NCBI GenBank assembly: GCA_900547005.1
Contig: URER01000005.1
Location: forward strand, 6,640 to 70,639
Length of the DNA stretch: 64,000 nt
Origin: an uncultured Prevotella sp.
GTDB lineage: Bacteria > Bacteroidota > Bacteroidia > Bacteroidales > Bacteroidaceae
Direction of reading: 5' to 3'
Position numbers and translations under genes: made by a program. Under the pieces are notes generated by a model, which ran no database searches, was not told where the DNA came from, and worked only from the letters and a program-made list of their open reading frames with translations. This document shows, in pieces, positions 50,701 through 59,595 of the stretch (positions within the stretch are counted from its first letter, which is position 1; each line of letters begins with the position of its first letter).

Positions 50701-51675
50701 AGTGCCTCGGCGTCGCTGGAACTACTAAAGGCCCACGCTGTGATTTCACGCAGTTGGCTATTTGCACAGATGGAGAAAAGACGCAAGAACGCCGACGGCG
50801 AGACGGGATTTTTCTCGTTTGTGAAAAAAGAAGACGAGCTAATAAGATGGTACGACCGCGACGACCACACCATATTCGATGTGTGCGCCGACGACCATTG
50901 CCAACGGTATCAGGGCATAACGCGCGCTACCAACAAGAACGTTGAGCTGGCGGTGAAGGACACAAGAGGCCAGATATTGATGTCGGGCGATGAGGTTTGC
51001 GACGCACGCTTCGGCAAATGCTGCGGCGGAGAGACCGAAGAGTTCCAGTATTGCTGGGAAAACACGCCTAAGAGTTATCTTTCGGCTGTGAGAGACGGCG
51101 AGGAGCAGGTACCAGAAACGGGCTTCCCACAGCTCGATCTCACTGACGAAACGCAGGCAGAGAGCTGGATTCGCAGTTGTCCCGAGTCGTTCTGCAATAC
51201 CCACGACAAGAAGATACTGTCGCAGGTGCTGAACGATTATGACCAGGAAACAACCGACTTCTACCGCTGGAAGGTGGAGTACACACAGACGGAACTGTCG
51301 GAACTCATCGCGGCCAACCTGAAAGCGGACTTGGGAGCGATTGTTAATCTCGTGCCGTTGGAGCGTGGCAAGAGCGGCAGAATATCCCGACTGCAAATCG
51401 TCGGTACGGAAAAGTCGTTCATCATCGGCAAGGAACTGGAGATAAGACGCATACTGAGCAAGAGCCATCTCTACAGCTCGGCATTCGTAACCGACCGCTT
51501 CGACATCGACGCCGAGGGCGTTCCGCAGCGTTTCGTACTCACCGGCGCAGGCTGGGGACACGGCGTGGGTCTCTGTCAGATAGGTGCCGCCATGATGAGC
51601 GAGCGTGGATATAAATACGACAACATCCTGCGTCACTACTATCAGGGTGCGGATATAAAGACAATATATAAATAA
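47776..51675 (+). CDS. Glycosyltransferase-like / DUF4922 / SpoIID-like fusion protein
   Basis: The 1299-residue protein has no signal peptide. Residues 1-240 look like a degenerate glycosyltransferase A fold. Residues 250-560 are a family 2 glycosyltransferase ([39 protein letters not shown], the DxD region). Residues about 590-860 are DUF4922, with DHLHFQGG resembling the HxH of GalT/Ap4A phosphorylase-type HIT enzymes. Residues about 890-1299 are a SpoIID/LytB domain ([32 protein letters not shown]). About 37 residues (299-336) derive from a repeat element inserted in frame. The AmpG-like gene downstream hints at a role in peptidoglycan-fragment metabolism. Confidence 0.85.
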   Translation: MKRIDCFLPCEDINVTEPVLAQLRQSKIVQHINLIVSEEFAKSNSVPENCTFVVADGLTSSSTIQSISANATADYVLWYMKSTPVTLGMYAIERFVEVAKDTDAALLYSDHYSIENAKVVKHPVIDYQEGSIRDDFDFGSIVVINSKALHEYAALARGKNFHYAGWYDLRLALSRTGRVMHLDEYLYTEEELDLRASGEKQFDYVNPRNRDVQIEMERAATAHLEAVGALIDTSEYVAPDFCEQEFDVEASVVIPVFNREKTIRDAVESALSQKTNFPFNVIVVDNHSTDRTTEILEEMGSPLRLPQGGELQQNGKGADSNFRRTGLLPLGGLEESHSSPSLIHIIPERHDLGIGGCWNRAVNDERCGRFAVQLDSDDLYSSPDTLQKIVDAFHNQKAAMIIGSYRMCDFDLNTLPPGLIDHREWTDENGCNNALRINGLGAPRAFFTPLARQIKFPNTSYGEDYAMGLAFSRRYRIGRIYDELYLCRRWGGNSDAALSIERVNANNLYKDRLRTIELRARQQLAEGKLDSSVDNTLGRFFLRQMDLWEDAARRFLDLQNVSTRTVGDDAFWTLQFNPARIVSTGAKIDNKTIAKRPCFLCAANRPEEQITKPLDGGFELLVNPFPILPVHFTIPSVNHCAQQIAGNYGEIGRLLTDYPAMTVFYNGPKCGASAPDHLHFQGGKGDILPLRQMWQRLCRNLEAVVTQGDNEGIYLIRDYPCAAFLIRSNSVQSGEELFNTLYDALPMQPDDTEPMMNIVAWREEESYLSVVFPRRRHRPLCYFEEGEAQMLISPGSLDMAGLVITPRKEDYERMTEADLRTIFDEVSLTKEQTQNAISKMRELSNLAVAARAAKSMDKEPNVMVGIVSGKAIKFRLNKPYLAKGEKIEGEQLVEFSEGGILWNGAQYRELTFAPLTRDASFSIDDVTIGINFHWERKETQTFLGTLRVVVESDEIYAINELPVESYLTSVISSEMSASASLELLKAHAVISRSWLFAQMEKRRKNADGETGFFSFVKKEDELIRWYDRDDHTIFDVCADDHCQRYQGITRATNKNVELAVKDTRGQILMSGDEVCDARFGKCCGGETEEFQYCWENTPKSYLSAVRDGEEQVPETGFPQLDLTDETQAESWIRSCPESFCNTHDKKILSQVLNDYDQETTDFYRWKVEYTQTELSELIAANLKADLGAIVNLVPLERGKSGRISRLQIVGTEKSFIIGKELEIRRILSKSHLYSSAFVTDRFDIDAEGVPQRFVLTGAGWGHGVGLCQIGAAMMSERGYKYDNILRHYYQGADIKTIYK
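48672..48785. repeat. Palindromic element inserted in frame in the fusion gene
   Basis: The left end AGCCCCCTCCGACTCCCCC-AAGGGGGAGA and right end TCTCCCCTTAGGGGGATT-AGAGGAGAGC are imperfect inverted repeats around about 50 bp. It sits between [17 protein letters not shown] and [12 protein letters not shown], which are adjacent in the usual glycosyltransferase. The reading frame is kept. Confidence 0.75.
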
Positions 51676-51873
51676 GGTTGTAGTAAGGTTGCGAGGTCGC
51701 TGACGCTCTCTGGTCATTAGGTTATCAGGCGATATATTAGCATTTATATATATAAGTAATATTACATAATATATTAAGCTAATATTACCTCATGACCTGA
51801 CAACGAAGAAGACTCAAAACGACCTCAAAACCTCATAACTCCATAACCTCAAATCCTCAAAACCTCAAGAAGT

Positions 51874-53160
51874 ATGAAACAAAAGAATCCGTGGAGCTGG
51901 GTCCCCACCCTGTATTTTGCCGAAGGTTTGCCATACGTGGCAGTAATGACAATATCGCTTATCCTGTATAAGCAACTCGGGCTGAGCAATACCGAGATAA
52001 CCTTCTACACCTCATGGCTTTATCTGCCGTGGGTAATAAAGCCGCTGTGGAGCCCGTTCATAGACATCATACGCACCAAACGGTGGTGGATTATCAGCAT
52101 GGAACTGCTTATCGGCGCAGCGTTCGGCGGTGTCGCGTTCACCATTCCCACAGCGTTCTGGTTGCAAGGCACACTGTTCTTCTTCTGGGTGATGGCGTTT
52201 GCCAGTGCAACGCATGACATAGCGGCCGACGGCTTCTATATGCTTGGCCTCGACGAACATAGCCAAGCGTGGTTCGTAGGCATCCGTTCTACGTTCTACC
52301 GGCTCGCGACCATCTTCGGACAAGGCGTTCTCGTGATGATAGCCGGCAACCTACAAGTGATATTCCGCAACAGCATTCCGTTTTCGTGGAGCCTTATGTT
52401 CTACGGCGTAACAGGGCTTTTCATCGCTTTTTGGCTGTGGCATCACTACGTTCTGCCGCATCCGGAAGACGAAATCAAGGACGAAGACAAGGCTGAGGAT
52501 ACCGCTTCGCCACTCGACGGACTTGCAGATGTCATCAAGACATTCTTCCAAAAGCCGCAGGTCTGGGTGGGAATATGCTTCATGCTCTTCTACCGTATGC
52601 CCGAAGGACTGCTCGCTAAGGTCTCGGCACTGTTCCTTATCGACGCCGGACACAATGGCGGTCTCGGTCTTTCGCCGCAAGAATACGGTCTTGTGCAGGG
52701 TACTGTGGGCGTGATTGGCCTCACACTGGGCGGCATTCTCGGCGGCATCTGCGCCGGCCGCGACGGTCTCAAGCGCTGGCTATGGCCTATGGTATGCGCC
52801 ATTACCCTACCCGACATCGTGTATGTCTACCTCAGTTACGCCCTGCCTTCAAGCCTTCTGATTATCAATATCTGCGTCTTCATTGAGCAATTCGGCTACG
52901 GCTTCGGTTTCACCGCCTATATGCTATACCTTATTTATTATAGTCAGGGCGAGTATAAGACCAGCCATTACGCTCTCTGCACAGCTTTCATGGCTCTATC
53001 GATGATGATTCCCGGCCTGTTTGCGGGTGCGTTGCAGGAGTCGGTGGGCTATCGCGCATTCTTCATCATCGTCATGGCGTGCTGCGCGGTTACATTCCTC
53101 GTTACAGCATTCCTGAAGATTAATCCGGCATTTGGAAAGAAAAAAGGAGTTGAGGAGTAA
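51874..53160 (+). CDS. AmpG-like major-facilitator transporter
   Basis: The 428-residue protein has about 12 membrane segments. The start, WSWVPTLYFAEGLPYVAVMT, and LGLSNTEITFYTSWLYLPWV, KPLWSPFIDIIRTKRWWI match the AmpG/SLC33 branch of the MFS, with SATHDIAADGFYM (the conserved DIAADG motif). AmpG imports anhydro-muropeptides for cell-wall recycling; other members carry acetyl-CoA or siderophores. The muropeptide role is inferred here from the SpoIID-domain gene upstream. The gap is about 200 bp, containing AACCTC-type repeats. Confidence 0.85.
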   Translation: MKQKNPWSWVPTLYFAEGLPYVAVMTISLILYKQLGLSNTEITFYTSWLYLPWVIKPLWSPFIDIIRTKRWWIISMELLIGAAFGGVAFTIPTAFWLQGTLFFFWVMAFASATHDIAADGFYMLGLDEHSQAWFVGIRSTFYRLATIFGQGVLVMIAGNLQVIFRNSIPFSWSLMFYGVTGLFIAFWLWHHYVLPHPEDEIKDEDKAEDTASPLDGLADVIKTFFQKPQVWVGICFMLFYRMPEGLLAKVSALFLIDAGHNGGLGLSPQEYGLVQGTVGVIGLTLGGILGGICAGRDGLKRWLWPMVCAITLPDIVYVYLSYALPSSLLIINICVFIEQFGYGFGFTAYMLYLIYYSQGEYKTSHYALCTAFMALSMMIPGLFAGALQESVGYRAFFIIVMACCAVTFLVTAFLKINPAFGKKKGVEE

Positions 53161-53205
53161 GGAGAAAAAGATGTAAGGAGTAAGTATATTGGAAACCGGA
53201 TAAAG

Positions 53206-53240
53206 AAAAAGGAGCATTGCCGCCTGTGGTAATGCTCCTT
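53206..53240. terminator. Bidirectional terminator between the AmpG-like and DKNYW genes
   Basis: AAAGGAGCATTGCC pairs with GGTAATGCTCCTTT around GCCTGT, with A's before and T's after, between converging genes. Confidence 0.85.
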
Positions 53241-53252
53241 TATTTTGATATT

Positions 53253-53696
53253 CTATCTCACCCGCTTGCCTCTATAATACGTGTTGAAGTTGTCCTTTGC
53301 GTAGCCGTCCTTCATCACCCGAAAACTGTTTACCGATGCTCCGCGCATTACATCTCCGCGGTAATAGACATTGAAATTATCCCTTGCATAACCGTTTTTC
53401 AATACTCTGAAACTGTTGACCGACGCTTTTTCCAGTCTCTTCCCACGATAGTAAACGCGGAAATTATCCTTTGCATAACCGCCACCGAGGTCGCGGAAGC
53501 TGCTTGCACTTGCCCCACGCAACAGCCTTCCGTTGTAAAATACCTCGCCACGGCTTTTCACATAAGAGCAGTTCCGGCCTTTATGCCCGTATCTGTATTC
53601 GCAACTCTGATTATTATAATGTCCCCTGTGATGTTGTGCCATGACCGGCATCGCGAGCAATGCGCTCATCATCGTAATCATTAATACCTTTTTCAT
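53253..53696 (-). CDS. Secreted DKNYW-repeat protein
   Basis: The 147-residue product starts at MKKVLMITMMSALLAMPVMA (53696), a signal peptide, followed by a His/Tyr-rich stretch (HHRGHYNNQSCEYRYGHKG). The mature protein consists of about three and a half repeats of 29 residues, of the form VYYRGKRLEKASVNSFRVLK-NGYARDN-F, in which DN/DxF and YYRG recur. This is the DKNYW-like beta-repeat family of secreted Bacteroidota and other bacterial proteins. The ligand and the role are unknown. Confidence 0.8.
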   Translation of the reverse strand: MKKVLMITMMSALLAMPVMAQHHRGHYNNQSCEYRYGHKGRNCSYVKSRGEVFYNGRLLRGASASSFRDLGGGYAKDNFRVYYRGKRLEKASVNSFRVLKNGYARDNFNVYYRGDVMRGASVNSFRVMKDGYAKDNFNTYYRGKRVR

Positions 53697-53840
53697 AACT
53701 CTTACTTTAAAATTAATACTCTCCTTTTCTGTTTGCAAAATAACACAAAAAGCACGAGACGGCAAACACCGAAAGCCCCAAATGTGAGTATGGAAAACCC
53801 TATCCTATATGGGGAAATGCCCCTTTGGAGATGTTATCCG

Positions 53841-53946
53841 TACAATATTGATTTAGTACATAGGCCTTGTACAAGTTGTACAAAGGCTTTGTAGCGTCAG
53901 TACAAAGGCCTTGTAGGAACAATACAAGAGCATTGTAGCATCCTGT
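53841..53946. repeat. Array of TACAAAGGCCTTGTA palindromes with a 22-bp period
   Basis: Units at 53857, 53879, 53901 and 53923 (TACATAGGCCTTGTA, TACAAAGGCTTTGTA, TACAAAGGCCTTGTA, TACAAGAGCATTGTA) recur exactly every 22 bp, with seven-base spacers. Half-sites (TACAATATTG at 53841, TGTACC at 53944) flank them. It lies in the divergent promoter region of the DKNYW gene and rlmN. Confidence 0.8.
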
Positions 53947-54006
53947 ACCAAGCGCAAACATGAAAACTTTACAGCCCCAATGAAGTCCAATATCATATTT
54001 TTATCG

Positions 54007-54014
54007 TACCTTTG
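54007..54014 (+). promoter_or_regulatory. -7 element of rlmN
   Basis: TACCTTTG matches TAnnTTTG. It lies 71 bp before the rlmN start codon and about 70 bp after the palindrome array. Confidence 0.45.
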
Positions 54015-54084
54015 CATACAGATATATATAATAATGTATATGATATGCCGCACGTAGGCTGTAAAGAACAAACATCAAAAGGTT

Positions 54085-55116
54085 ATGGAAGGCGCAAAGA
54101 AAACGCTTTTGGGAATGACGCTCGAAGAGCTGAAAGGATTGGCTAAGGAGCTGGGTATGCCCGCTTTCACAGGCGGGCAGATGGCAAAATGGCTCTACAC
54201 GCAGCACGTCACCGACATAGACGAGATGACAAACATCTCGAAACAGAACCGCGAACGGCTGAAAGAGCATTGCGAAATAGGCGCACGCAAACCGATAGAC
54301 GCGCAATATTCGCAGGACGGGACAATAAAATACTTGTTTCCGACAGCCTCCGGCAAGTTTGTGGAGACGGTGTTCATTCCCGATGGAGAGCGCGCCACGC
54401 TCTGTGTTTCGTCGCAGGTGGGATGCAAGATGAACTGCCTGTTCTGCCAAACGGGCAAGCAGGGATTCGAAGGAAGCCTGTCGGCGGCCGACATCCTGAA
54501 CCAGATTTATTCGTTGCCGGAGCGCGAACGCCTCACGAACGTGGTGTTCATGGGGCAAGGCGAGCCTATGGACAACCTCGACAACGTGCTGAGAGCAACG
54601 CAGATACTTACCGCCGACTTCGCCTACGCATGGAGTCCTAAGCGCATCACGGTAAGTTCGGTGGGCGTAAAGAACAAACTGAAACGGTTTATCGAGGAAA
54701 GCGACTGCCACGTAGCTATCAGCCTGCACTCTCCTTTGCATGAACAAAGGGCACAACTGATGCCTGCCGAGCGTGGAATGAGCATCAAGGAGGTGGTGGA
54801 ACTGCTGCGCAACTATGACTTTGCGCACCAGCGCCGACTGTCATTCGAGTATATCGTGTTCGGCGGAGAGAACGATTCGCCGGCTCATGCCCGTGCAATA
54901 GTAAACCTGCTGAAAGGTCTTGACTGCCGCATCAACCTCATCCGATTCCACCAGATACCCGATGTTCCGCTGCACGGAGCAGACGAAAACACGATGGAAT
55001 GGCTGCGCGACTATCTCACCTCTCACGGTATCTTCACCACGATACGTGCCAGTCGCGGACAGGACATATACGCGGCGTGCGGCTTGCTGAGTACTGCGAA
55101 AAAAGAAGAACAATGA
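54085..55116 (+). CDS. rlmN: 23S rRNA (adenine2503-C2)-methyltransferase
   Basis: The 343-residue radical-SAM enzyme methylates A2503 of 23S rRNA and A37 of some tRNAs. The 4Fe-4S motif CKMNCLFC (CxxxCxxC) lies in SSQVGCKMNCLFCQTGKQGF, followed by VVFMGQGEPMDNLDNVLRAT and the SAM-binding GVKNKLKRF... The C-terminal Cys that resolves the methylated intermediate is in GQDIYAACGLL; the first catalytic Cys is probably C103-type in this family. Its stop codon overlaps the next ATG (ATGA), so translation is coupled to the DUF4837 gene. Confidence 0.96.
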   Translation: MEGAKKTLLGMTLEELKGLAKELGMPAFTGGQMAKWLYTQHVTDIDEMTNISKQNRERLKEHCEIGARKPIDAQYSQDGTIKYLFPTASGKFVETVFIPDGERATLCVSSQVGCKMNCLFCQTGKQGFEGSLSAADILNQIYSLPERERLTNVVFMGQGEPMDNLDNVLRATQILTADFAYAWSPKRITVSSVGVKNKLKRFIEESDCHVAISLHSPLHEQRAQLMPAERGMSIKEVVELLRNYDFAHQRRLSFEYIVFGGENDSPAHARAIVNLLKGLDCRINLIRFHQIPDVPLHGADENTMEWLRDYLTSHGIFTTIRASRGQDIYAACGLLSTAKKEEQ

Positions 55117-56078
55117 GAACGGTTGCCATCCTGATACTCACAGTATTGCTGTCGTGTGCCTGCAAAAACGAAGGCGAGCCCCTGCAACCACGCAGTAGCA
55201 GCCGTCCTTACGAGGTACTGGCTGTGGACGACCGCGACAGTATTATATATAAGGTATTGGATAAGGACGTGGAGGGACTACCGCAGAGCGAGCCTTCGTT
55301 TGACATAACGGCCACTACGGAGTCCCGGATGGACAATACAGCACGATTAGCAAGGGCGATTGTGAAACTGACAGTGGACGAAAGGCAGTTTACAACGACA
55401 AGAATCAGATATGAGAGGAACGTGTGTGCGCGCCCGCAGATAATCGTCTACATCACCACCCCATCGGTTCCGGAACTCAAAAAGGCAATGGAGAAAGATG
55501 CACCGAAGCTGCGCAATCTGCTTACGAGCTTTGAGATAGCTGCCGAGAATACCGTCCTGACGAAGCGAAACAATCCGAAGGCGCAGGAGAAGATACGCCG
55601 AATGTTTGGCGTGGATATGCTCATCCCGTCCGATATGCAGTCGGAAAAAGTTGGGAAAGACTTTATTTGGCTGTCGGACAACGCCAAGAGCGGAATGAAA
55701 AGCATCTGCGTTTACAGCTCAAGCAGCGCCGACGCTATACGGGTAAGAGACAGTGTGATGCGGCGGAACATCCCCGGTGAGCGCGACGGGATGTATATGA
55801 AGACCTCGGAAGGCTCGGTAACGTTTCAGCAGATAGCCGAAAGATACCGCAAACAGGGCAAGACGGTAATTGCACGAGGCCTTTGGGAGATGGAAAACGA
55901 TGCGATGGGCGGTCCGTTCGTGTTGCACGTAACCCGACAAGGCAACCGTTACATCTACACGGAAGGCTTTGTCTACGCTCCCGAAACGACCAAGCGCAAC
56001 CGCATCAGACAAACGGAGGCGGTGCTATACACAACAGCCCCCCTCTATCCCCCCAAGGGGGGAAGCCCAAACAGCTAA
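55113..56078 (+). CDS. DUF4837-family lipoprotein
   Basis: The 321-residue product has a lipoprotein signal (LILTVLLSCACKNEG; Cys at about residue 15 or 17). It follows the DUF4837 pattern, with PYEVLAVDDRDSI, PSVPELKKAMEKDAPKLRNL, and YERNVCARPQIIVYITTP. The family's role is unknown. It starts by a 4-base overlap with the rlmN stop. The final 16 residues (YTTAPLYPPKGGSPNS) are encoded by a copy of the CCCCCCAAGGGGGG palindromic element, which seems to have replaced the original end. Confidence 0.85.
   Translation: MRTVAILILTVLLSCACKNEGEPLQPRSSSRPYEVLAVDDRDSIIYKVLDKDVEGLPQSEPSFDITATTESRMDNTARLARAIVKLTVDERQFTTTRIRYERNVCARPQIIVYITTPSVPELKKAMEKDAPKLRNLLTSFEIAAENTVLTKRNNPKAQEKIRRMFGVDMLIPSDMQSEKVGKDFIWLSDNAKSGMKSICVYSSSSADAIRVRDSVMRRNIPGERDGMYMKTSEGSVTFQQIAERYRKQGKTVIARGLWEMENDAMGGPFVLHVTRQGNRYIYTEGFVYAPETTKRNRIRQTEAVLYTTAPLYPPKGGSPNS
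56038..56075. repeat. GC-rich palindromic element forming the end of the DUF4837 gene
   Basis: AGCCCCCCTCTATCCCCCC followed by AAGGGGGGAAGCCC, the same core as at 46371-46403 and 48672-48785. It supplies the last codons and the stop codon of the gene. Confidence 0.7.
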
Positions 56079-56111
56079 GAATATAATTGAAATCTAAATA
56101 AAAACATAAAT

Positions 56112-57215
56112 ATGGAAAACAGAAAAATACGCGTAGCCATTACGCACGGCGACACTAACGGCATCGGATATGAACTGATATTCAAGGCTCTGGAAGACCC
56201 GATGATGCGGGAACTGTGTACACCTATTATATATGGATCGCCGAAAGTGGCAACCTACCATCGCAAGGCTCTTGACATCCAAGCAAACTTCACCATCATC
56301 AACAATGCCGAAAGCGCACAAGAGGGCCGCATTAATATGCTGACAACCTTTGAAGAGGAAATAAAGGTGGAACTTGGAGAACCGAGCGAGGAGTCGGGCA
56401 ATGCGGCCCTTAAAGCCATCGACCGAGCTTTGGCAGACTGGCAAAACGGACTTGTGGACGTAATCGTAACGGCTCCGGTTGACAATAACGAGACTTTCAA
56501 CTTCAGCGGACAGACCCGTTACATCGAAGACCATACCGAGTCGTATGGCAAGAGCATGACCATTCTGACGGGAGAGAGGCTTCGCATGGCTCTCGCCAAC
56601 GTCAACACGCCGATGAAGCACATCGCCGAGACGGTAACAAAAGAAAACATCTGCGAGAAGGTGAAGGCCATTCACGATAGTATGCGACGAGATTTCAGAA
56701 TATCAAACCCACGCATTGCGGTGCTCTCGCTGAACCCGAAAGCAGGCGACAACGGCCTGACAGGCTCGGAAGAGGTAGAAATCATCAAACCGGCCATCGA
56801 AGAATTGAGCAACAACGGCATACAAGTGTACGGCCCATACGCCGCGGATGAATTCTTCACCAACGGATATTACAGCAGCTTCGATGCCACATTGGCTATG
56901 CACTACGAGCAAGGCACCATCCCGTTCAACATGATTGACAACAACGAAGGCGCGAGATTCACAGCCGGATTGCCACTAATAAGAACAGCACCGCTACAGA
57001 ACGCATCGTTCAACATAGCCGGAGGAAGCATCGCCGATGCCACTTCGATGCGCAACGCGATATTCCTTGCCATCGACATATTCCGACACCGTGCCGAATA
57101 CGATGAGCCTCTTGATAACCCATTGAAGAAGCTATACAAGGAAAGACGCGACGAAAATGAGAAGACACGGTTCAATATTCCGAAGAAAAACACCAACAAC
57201 GAAAGTGCGGAATAA
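56112..57215 (+). CDS. pdxA: 4-hydroxythreonine-4-phosphate dehydrogenase
   Basis: The 367-residue enzyme oxidises 4-phosphohydroxy-L-threonine in pyridoxal phosphate synthesis. Typical sequences are RVAITHGDTNGIGYELIFKA, VIVTAPVDNNETF, with the substrate-binding NFSGQTRYIEDHT, RIAVLSLNPKAGDNGLTGSE (zinc and substrate) and FDATLAMHYEQGTIPFNM. It ends with a charged tail (KLYKERRDENEKTRFNIPKK) longer than usual. It follows the DUF4837 gene by 33 bp, so the rlmN, DUF4837, pdxA and flippase genes probably form an operon. Confidence 0.95.
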   Translation: MENRKIRVAITHGDTNGIGYELIFKALEDPMMRELCTPIIYGSPKVATYHRKALDIQANFTIINNAESAQEGRINMLTTFEEEIKVELGEPSEESGNAALKAIDRALADWQNGLVDVIVTAPVDNNETFNFSGQTRYIEDHTESYGKSMTILTGERLRMALANVNTPMKHIAETVTKENICEKVKAIHDSMRRDFRISNPRIAVLSLNPKAGDNGLTGSEEVEIIKPAIEELSNNGIQVYGPYAADEFFTNGYYSSFDATLAMHYEQGTIPFNMIDNNEGARFTAGLPLIRTAPLQNASFNIAGGSIADATSMRNAIFLAIDIFRHRAEYDEPLDNPLKKLYKERRDENEKTRFNIPKKNTNNESAE

Positions 57216-57246
57216 CTGAACTGCCAACTTTAAGAAGACATAAGGA

Positions 57247-58236
57247 ATGAAGAAGAAGTATCAGAACGGCTTTTTTATCTTCGGCGTACTCATCTTTTGC
57301 ATCATGCTGACACAGCTTGATTTCAGCGCGACGATGAAGGCACTGCTGCACGCCGGCTATTGGTTTTGGGCCGTTGTGATGCTTTGGGCATTCCTCTACA
57401 TCTTCAATACAGGAGCTTGGTATATCATAATAAACAGCCAAAAGGATGCCAACACCAAGCAAGACAAGATTTCATTCGGCTGGCTTTATAAAATCACGGT
57501 AAGCGGATTCGCGCTCAACTACGCCACTCCCGGCGGACTGATGGGCGGCGAACCTTACCGGATTATGGCTCTTTCGCCAAAAATCGGTACGGAAAGAGCA
57601 TCCTCATCGGTCATTCTTTACGTTATGACACATATCTTCAGCCACTTCTGGTTTTGGATTCTATCCATCATCCTTTATGTCATAACGCAACCGCTAAACT
57701 TATTCATGGGCGTGATGCTCGGCGTTACTGCCGCTTTCTGCCTGCTCGCCGTGTGGTTTTTCATGTCGGGCTATCGCAAAGGACTGGCCGTCCGCTCGCT
57801 CAACCTGCTACGCCACGTTCCTTTTTTAAGCCGTTGGGCACGGCCGTTCATCGACAAGAACCGCGACAAACTCGACGACATAGACCGCCGCATAGCCTCG
57901 TTGCACAACCAGAATCCAAAGACATTCGTCACGGCGGTGCTGCTTGAACTTGCCTGCCGAATCTGTTCGGCACTCGAAGTGTACTTTATCCTACTTGTAC
58001 TTATGCCAAGCGTGAGCTACGCCGACTGCATCCTCATCATCGCCTTCACAACTCTTTTTGCCAATATGCTGTTTTTCATGCCGTTGCAACTTGGCGGACG
58101 CGAGGGCGGTTTCCTTATGTCGGTGACGGGATTGGGACTTACCGCAAATGCCGCAATATTCGTTGCACTGATTGTACGCATACGCGAACTGATATGGACG
58201 GGCATAGGTTTGCTGCTCGTAAAGATAGGTAAATAA
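57247..58236 (+). CDS. Flippase-like / lysylphosphatidylglycerol-synthase-type membrane protein
   Basis: The 329-residue protein has about eight membrane segments and the UPF0104/AglD-like pattern: FALNYATPGGLMGGEPYRIM (with the GGEPYR motif), SSVILYVMTHIFSHFWFWIL, PLQLGGREGGFLMSVTGLGL and VALIVRIRELIWTGIGLLLV. Members flip or modify lipid-linked groups; LPG synthase uses this fold with a C-terminal aminoacyl-transferase domain that is absent here. It begins 31 bp after pdxA. Confidence 0.88.
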   Translation: MKKKYQNGFFIFGVLIFCIMLTQLDFSATMKALLHAGYWFWAVVMLWAFLYIFNTGAWYIIINSQKDANTKQDKISFGWLYKITVSGFALNYATPGGLMGGEPYRIMALSPKIGTERASSSVILYVMTHIFSHFWFWILSIILYVITQPLNLFMGVMLGVTAAFCLLAVWFFMSGYRKGLAVRSLNLLRHVPFLSRWARPFIDKNRDKLDDIDRRIASLHNQNPKTFVTAVLLELACRICSALEVYFILLVLMPSVSYADCILIIAFTTLFANMLFFMPLQLGGREGGFLMSVTGLGLTANAAIFVALIVRIRELIWTGIGLLLVKIGK

Positions 58237-58270
58237 CGACAAACGCATCTGCCGGGAAAGGAAAAAGATA

Positions 58271-59479
58271 ATGATAACAGAAAAAGAAAACACAGGAAAG
58301 GATAACAAGGACGTATTGTGGAACGCTAATTATAATAAGGTGATGACGACAAACTTCACGCTGTTCTTCGCTTTCTACCTGCTCACGCCACTGCTGCCGC
58401 TGTATCTCAGCGAGACATTCCATGCCACAAAAGACCTCATCGGCATCGTACTGTCAGGCTACACGGTCACCGCGCTGCTGTTCCGGCCGTTCAGCGGATA
58501 CGTTGTCGACAGCTTTCCGCGCAAGAAAGTGCTCATGGTGTGCTTCTTTCTGTTCTTCCTTCTCTTCGGCGGATACCTCGCCGCAGGCTCTTTTGTGTTC
58601 TTCGCATTGGTGAGAACGCTGCACGGAGGTCCCTTCGGTGCACTCACAGTAGCCAACAGTACTGTCGCAATCGACGTGCTGCCATCGAGCCGCCGCACCG
58701 AAGGCATAGGCTATTACGGACTGAGCAACAACCTCGCTATGGCAATAGCTCCGTCGATTGGCGTCTTCATATATAAATACACGCACAACTTCGACATACT
58801 TTTCTGGATGGCATTCATCATCGCCGGACTCGGTATGCTGGTGGATTCCACCGTGAAAGTGCCGCAACGGGAAATCATACGTGAGAAGAAGAAGCTATCA
58901 CTCGACCGCTTTTTTCTCGTCCGCGGGTGGCTTTTGGGGGCAAACATCGTAATGTTCAGCTTCTGTTACGGCGTACTGAGCAACTATCTTGCTATCTACA
59001 GCAAGGAAATCTTGGGCATCACCGGAGGCACCGGAACATATTTCATGCTTCTTGCCACAGGGCTTGTAGTGTCGCGAATACAAGGCTCTAAGGCTCTGCG
59101 CAACGGCAAACTGACACAAAACGCCACTCAGGGCATCTTCCTTTCATGTATTGGCTACATCCTTTTTGTTGCCGTCCCCACAGAAGTAGGCTATTATCTC
59201 TCAGCACTTCTCATCGGATTGGGCAACGGCCATTTGTTTCCCGCCATGCAAAATATGTTTATCAACATCGCCGGCAACAACGAACGCGGCACGGCCAACT
59301 CCACCCTGCTCACCTCATGGGACTTCGGCATCGGCGTGGGTGTAGTCTTTGGCGGTGTCATAGCCGAGCATTTCGGTTACACAGCAGCCTTCGCCACCGT
59401 CGCCGCGCTCCATATTCTCGGTCTGATTCTCTTCATTTTCTGCTCGCGCGACTTCTATCTGCGCAACAAGCGGCGGTGA
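58271..59479 (+). CDS. Major-facilitator-superfamily transporter
   Basis: The 402-residue protein has about 12 membrane segments. Features are LFFAFYLLTPLLPLYLSETF, the A-motif-like GYVVDSFPRKKVLMVCFFLF (GxxxDxxxRxxxL), TLHGGPFGALTVANSTVAID and the second-half SWDFGIGVGVVFGGVIAEHF. It resembles drug or metabolite exporters of the MFS, without a sugar signature. The substrate is unknown. It starts 34 bp after the flippase-like gene and is probably the last gene of the operon. Confidence 0.88.
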   Translation: MITEKENTGKDNKDVLWNANYNKVMTTNFTLFFAFYLLTPLLPLYLSETFHATKDLIGIVLSGYTVTALLFRPFSGYVVDSFPRKKVLMVCFFLFFLLFGGYLAAGSFVFFALVRTLHGGPFGALTVANSTVAIDVLPSSRRTEGIGYYGLSNNLAMAIAPSIGVFIYKYTHNFDILFWMAFIIAGLGMLVDSTVKVPQREIIREKKKLSLDRFFLVRGWLLGANIVMFSFCYGVLSNYLAIYSKEILGITGGTGTYFMLLATGLVVSRIQGSKALRNGKLTQNATQGIFLSCIGYILFVAVPTEVGYYLSALLIGLGNGHLFPAMQNMFINIAGNNERGTANSTLLTSWDFGIGVGVVFGGVIAEHFGYTAAFATVAALHILGLILFIFCSRDFYLRNKRR

Positions 59480-59514
59480 TTAAATCCACATACATAACAA
59501 AAATCGCATATTTG

Positions 59515-59595
59515 CTATATGACAAATGAGCCGTGGCAACTTTGCTGATACTCAGAGCGCAGACTTTCGTATTCCTTTATTTCCTTTTCAAACAT
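59515..59595 (-). pseudogene. Truncated N-terminus of a small protein gene with intact promoter
   Basis: The minus strand reads ATG (59595) for 26 codons to a stop: MFEKEIKEYESLRSEYQQSC then HGSFVI. The start resembles short DUF5678-like proteins that begin with E-Y-E-x-L-R and continue G-x-F-V-x-I, but the rest is lost where the MFS gene ends. Two -7 boxes (TATCTTTG at 59610-59603 and 59635-59628) precede it. Confidence 0.4.

Noticed and set aside
47776..51675. Frameshifted or mis-assembled separate genes instead of one fusion
   Set aside because: The frame is continuous with consistent codon use, and the same GT/DUF4922/SpoIID order is, to my knowledge, found in other Bacteroidota.
50839..51717. 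Minus-strand frame of 292 codons
   Set aside because: Antisense to the SpoIID domain of the fusion gene, with no family features.
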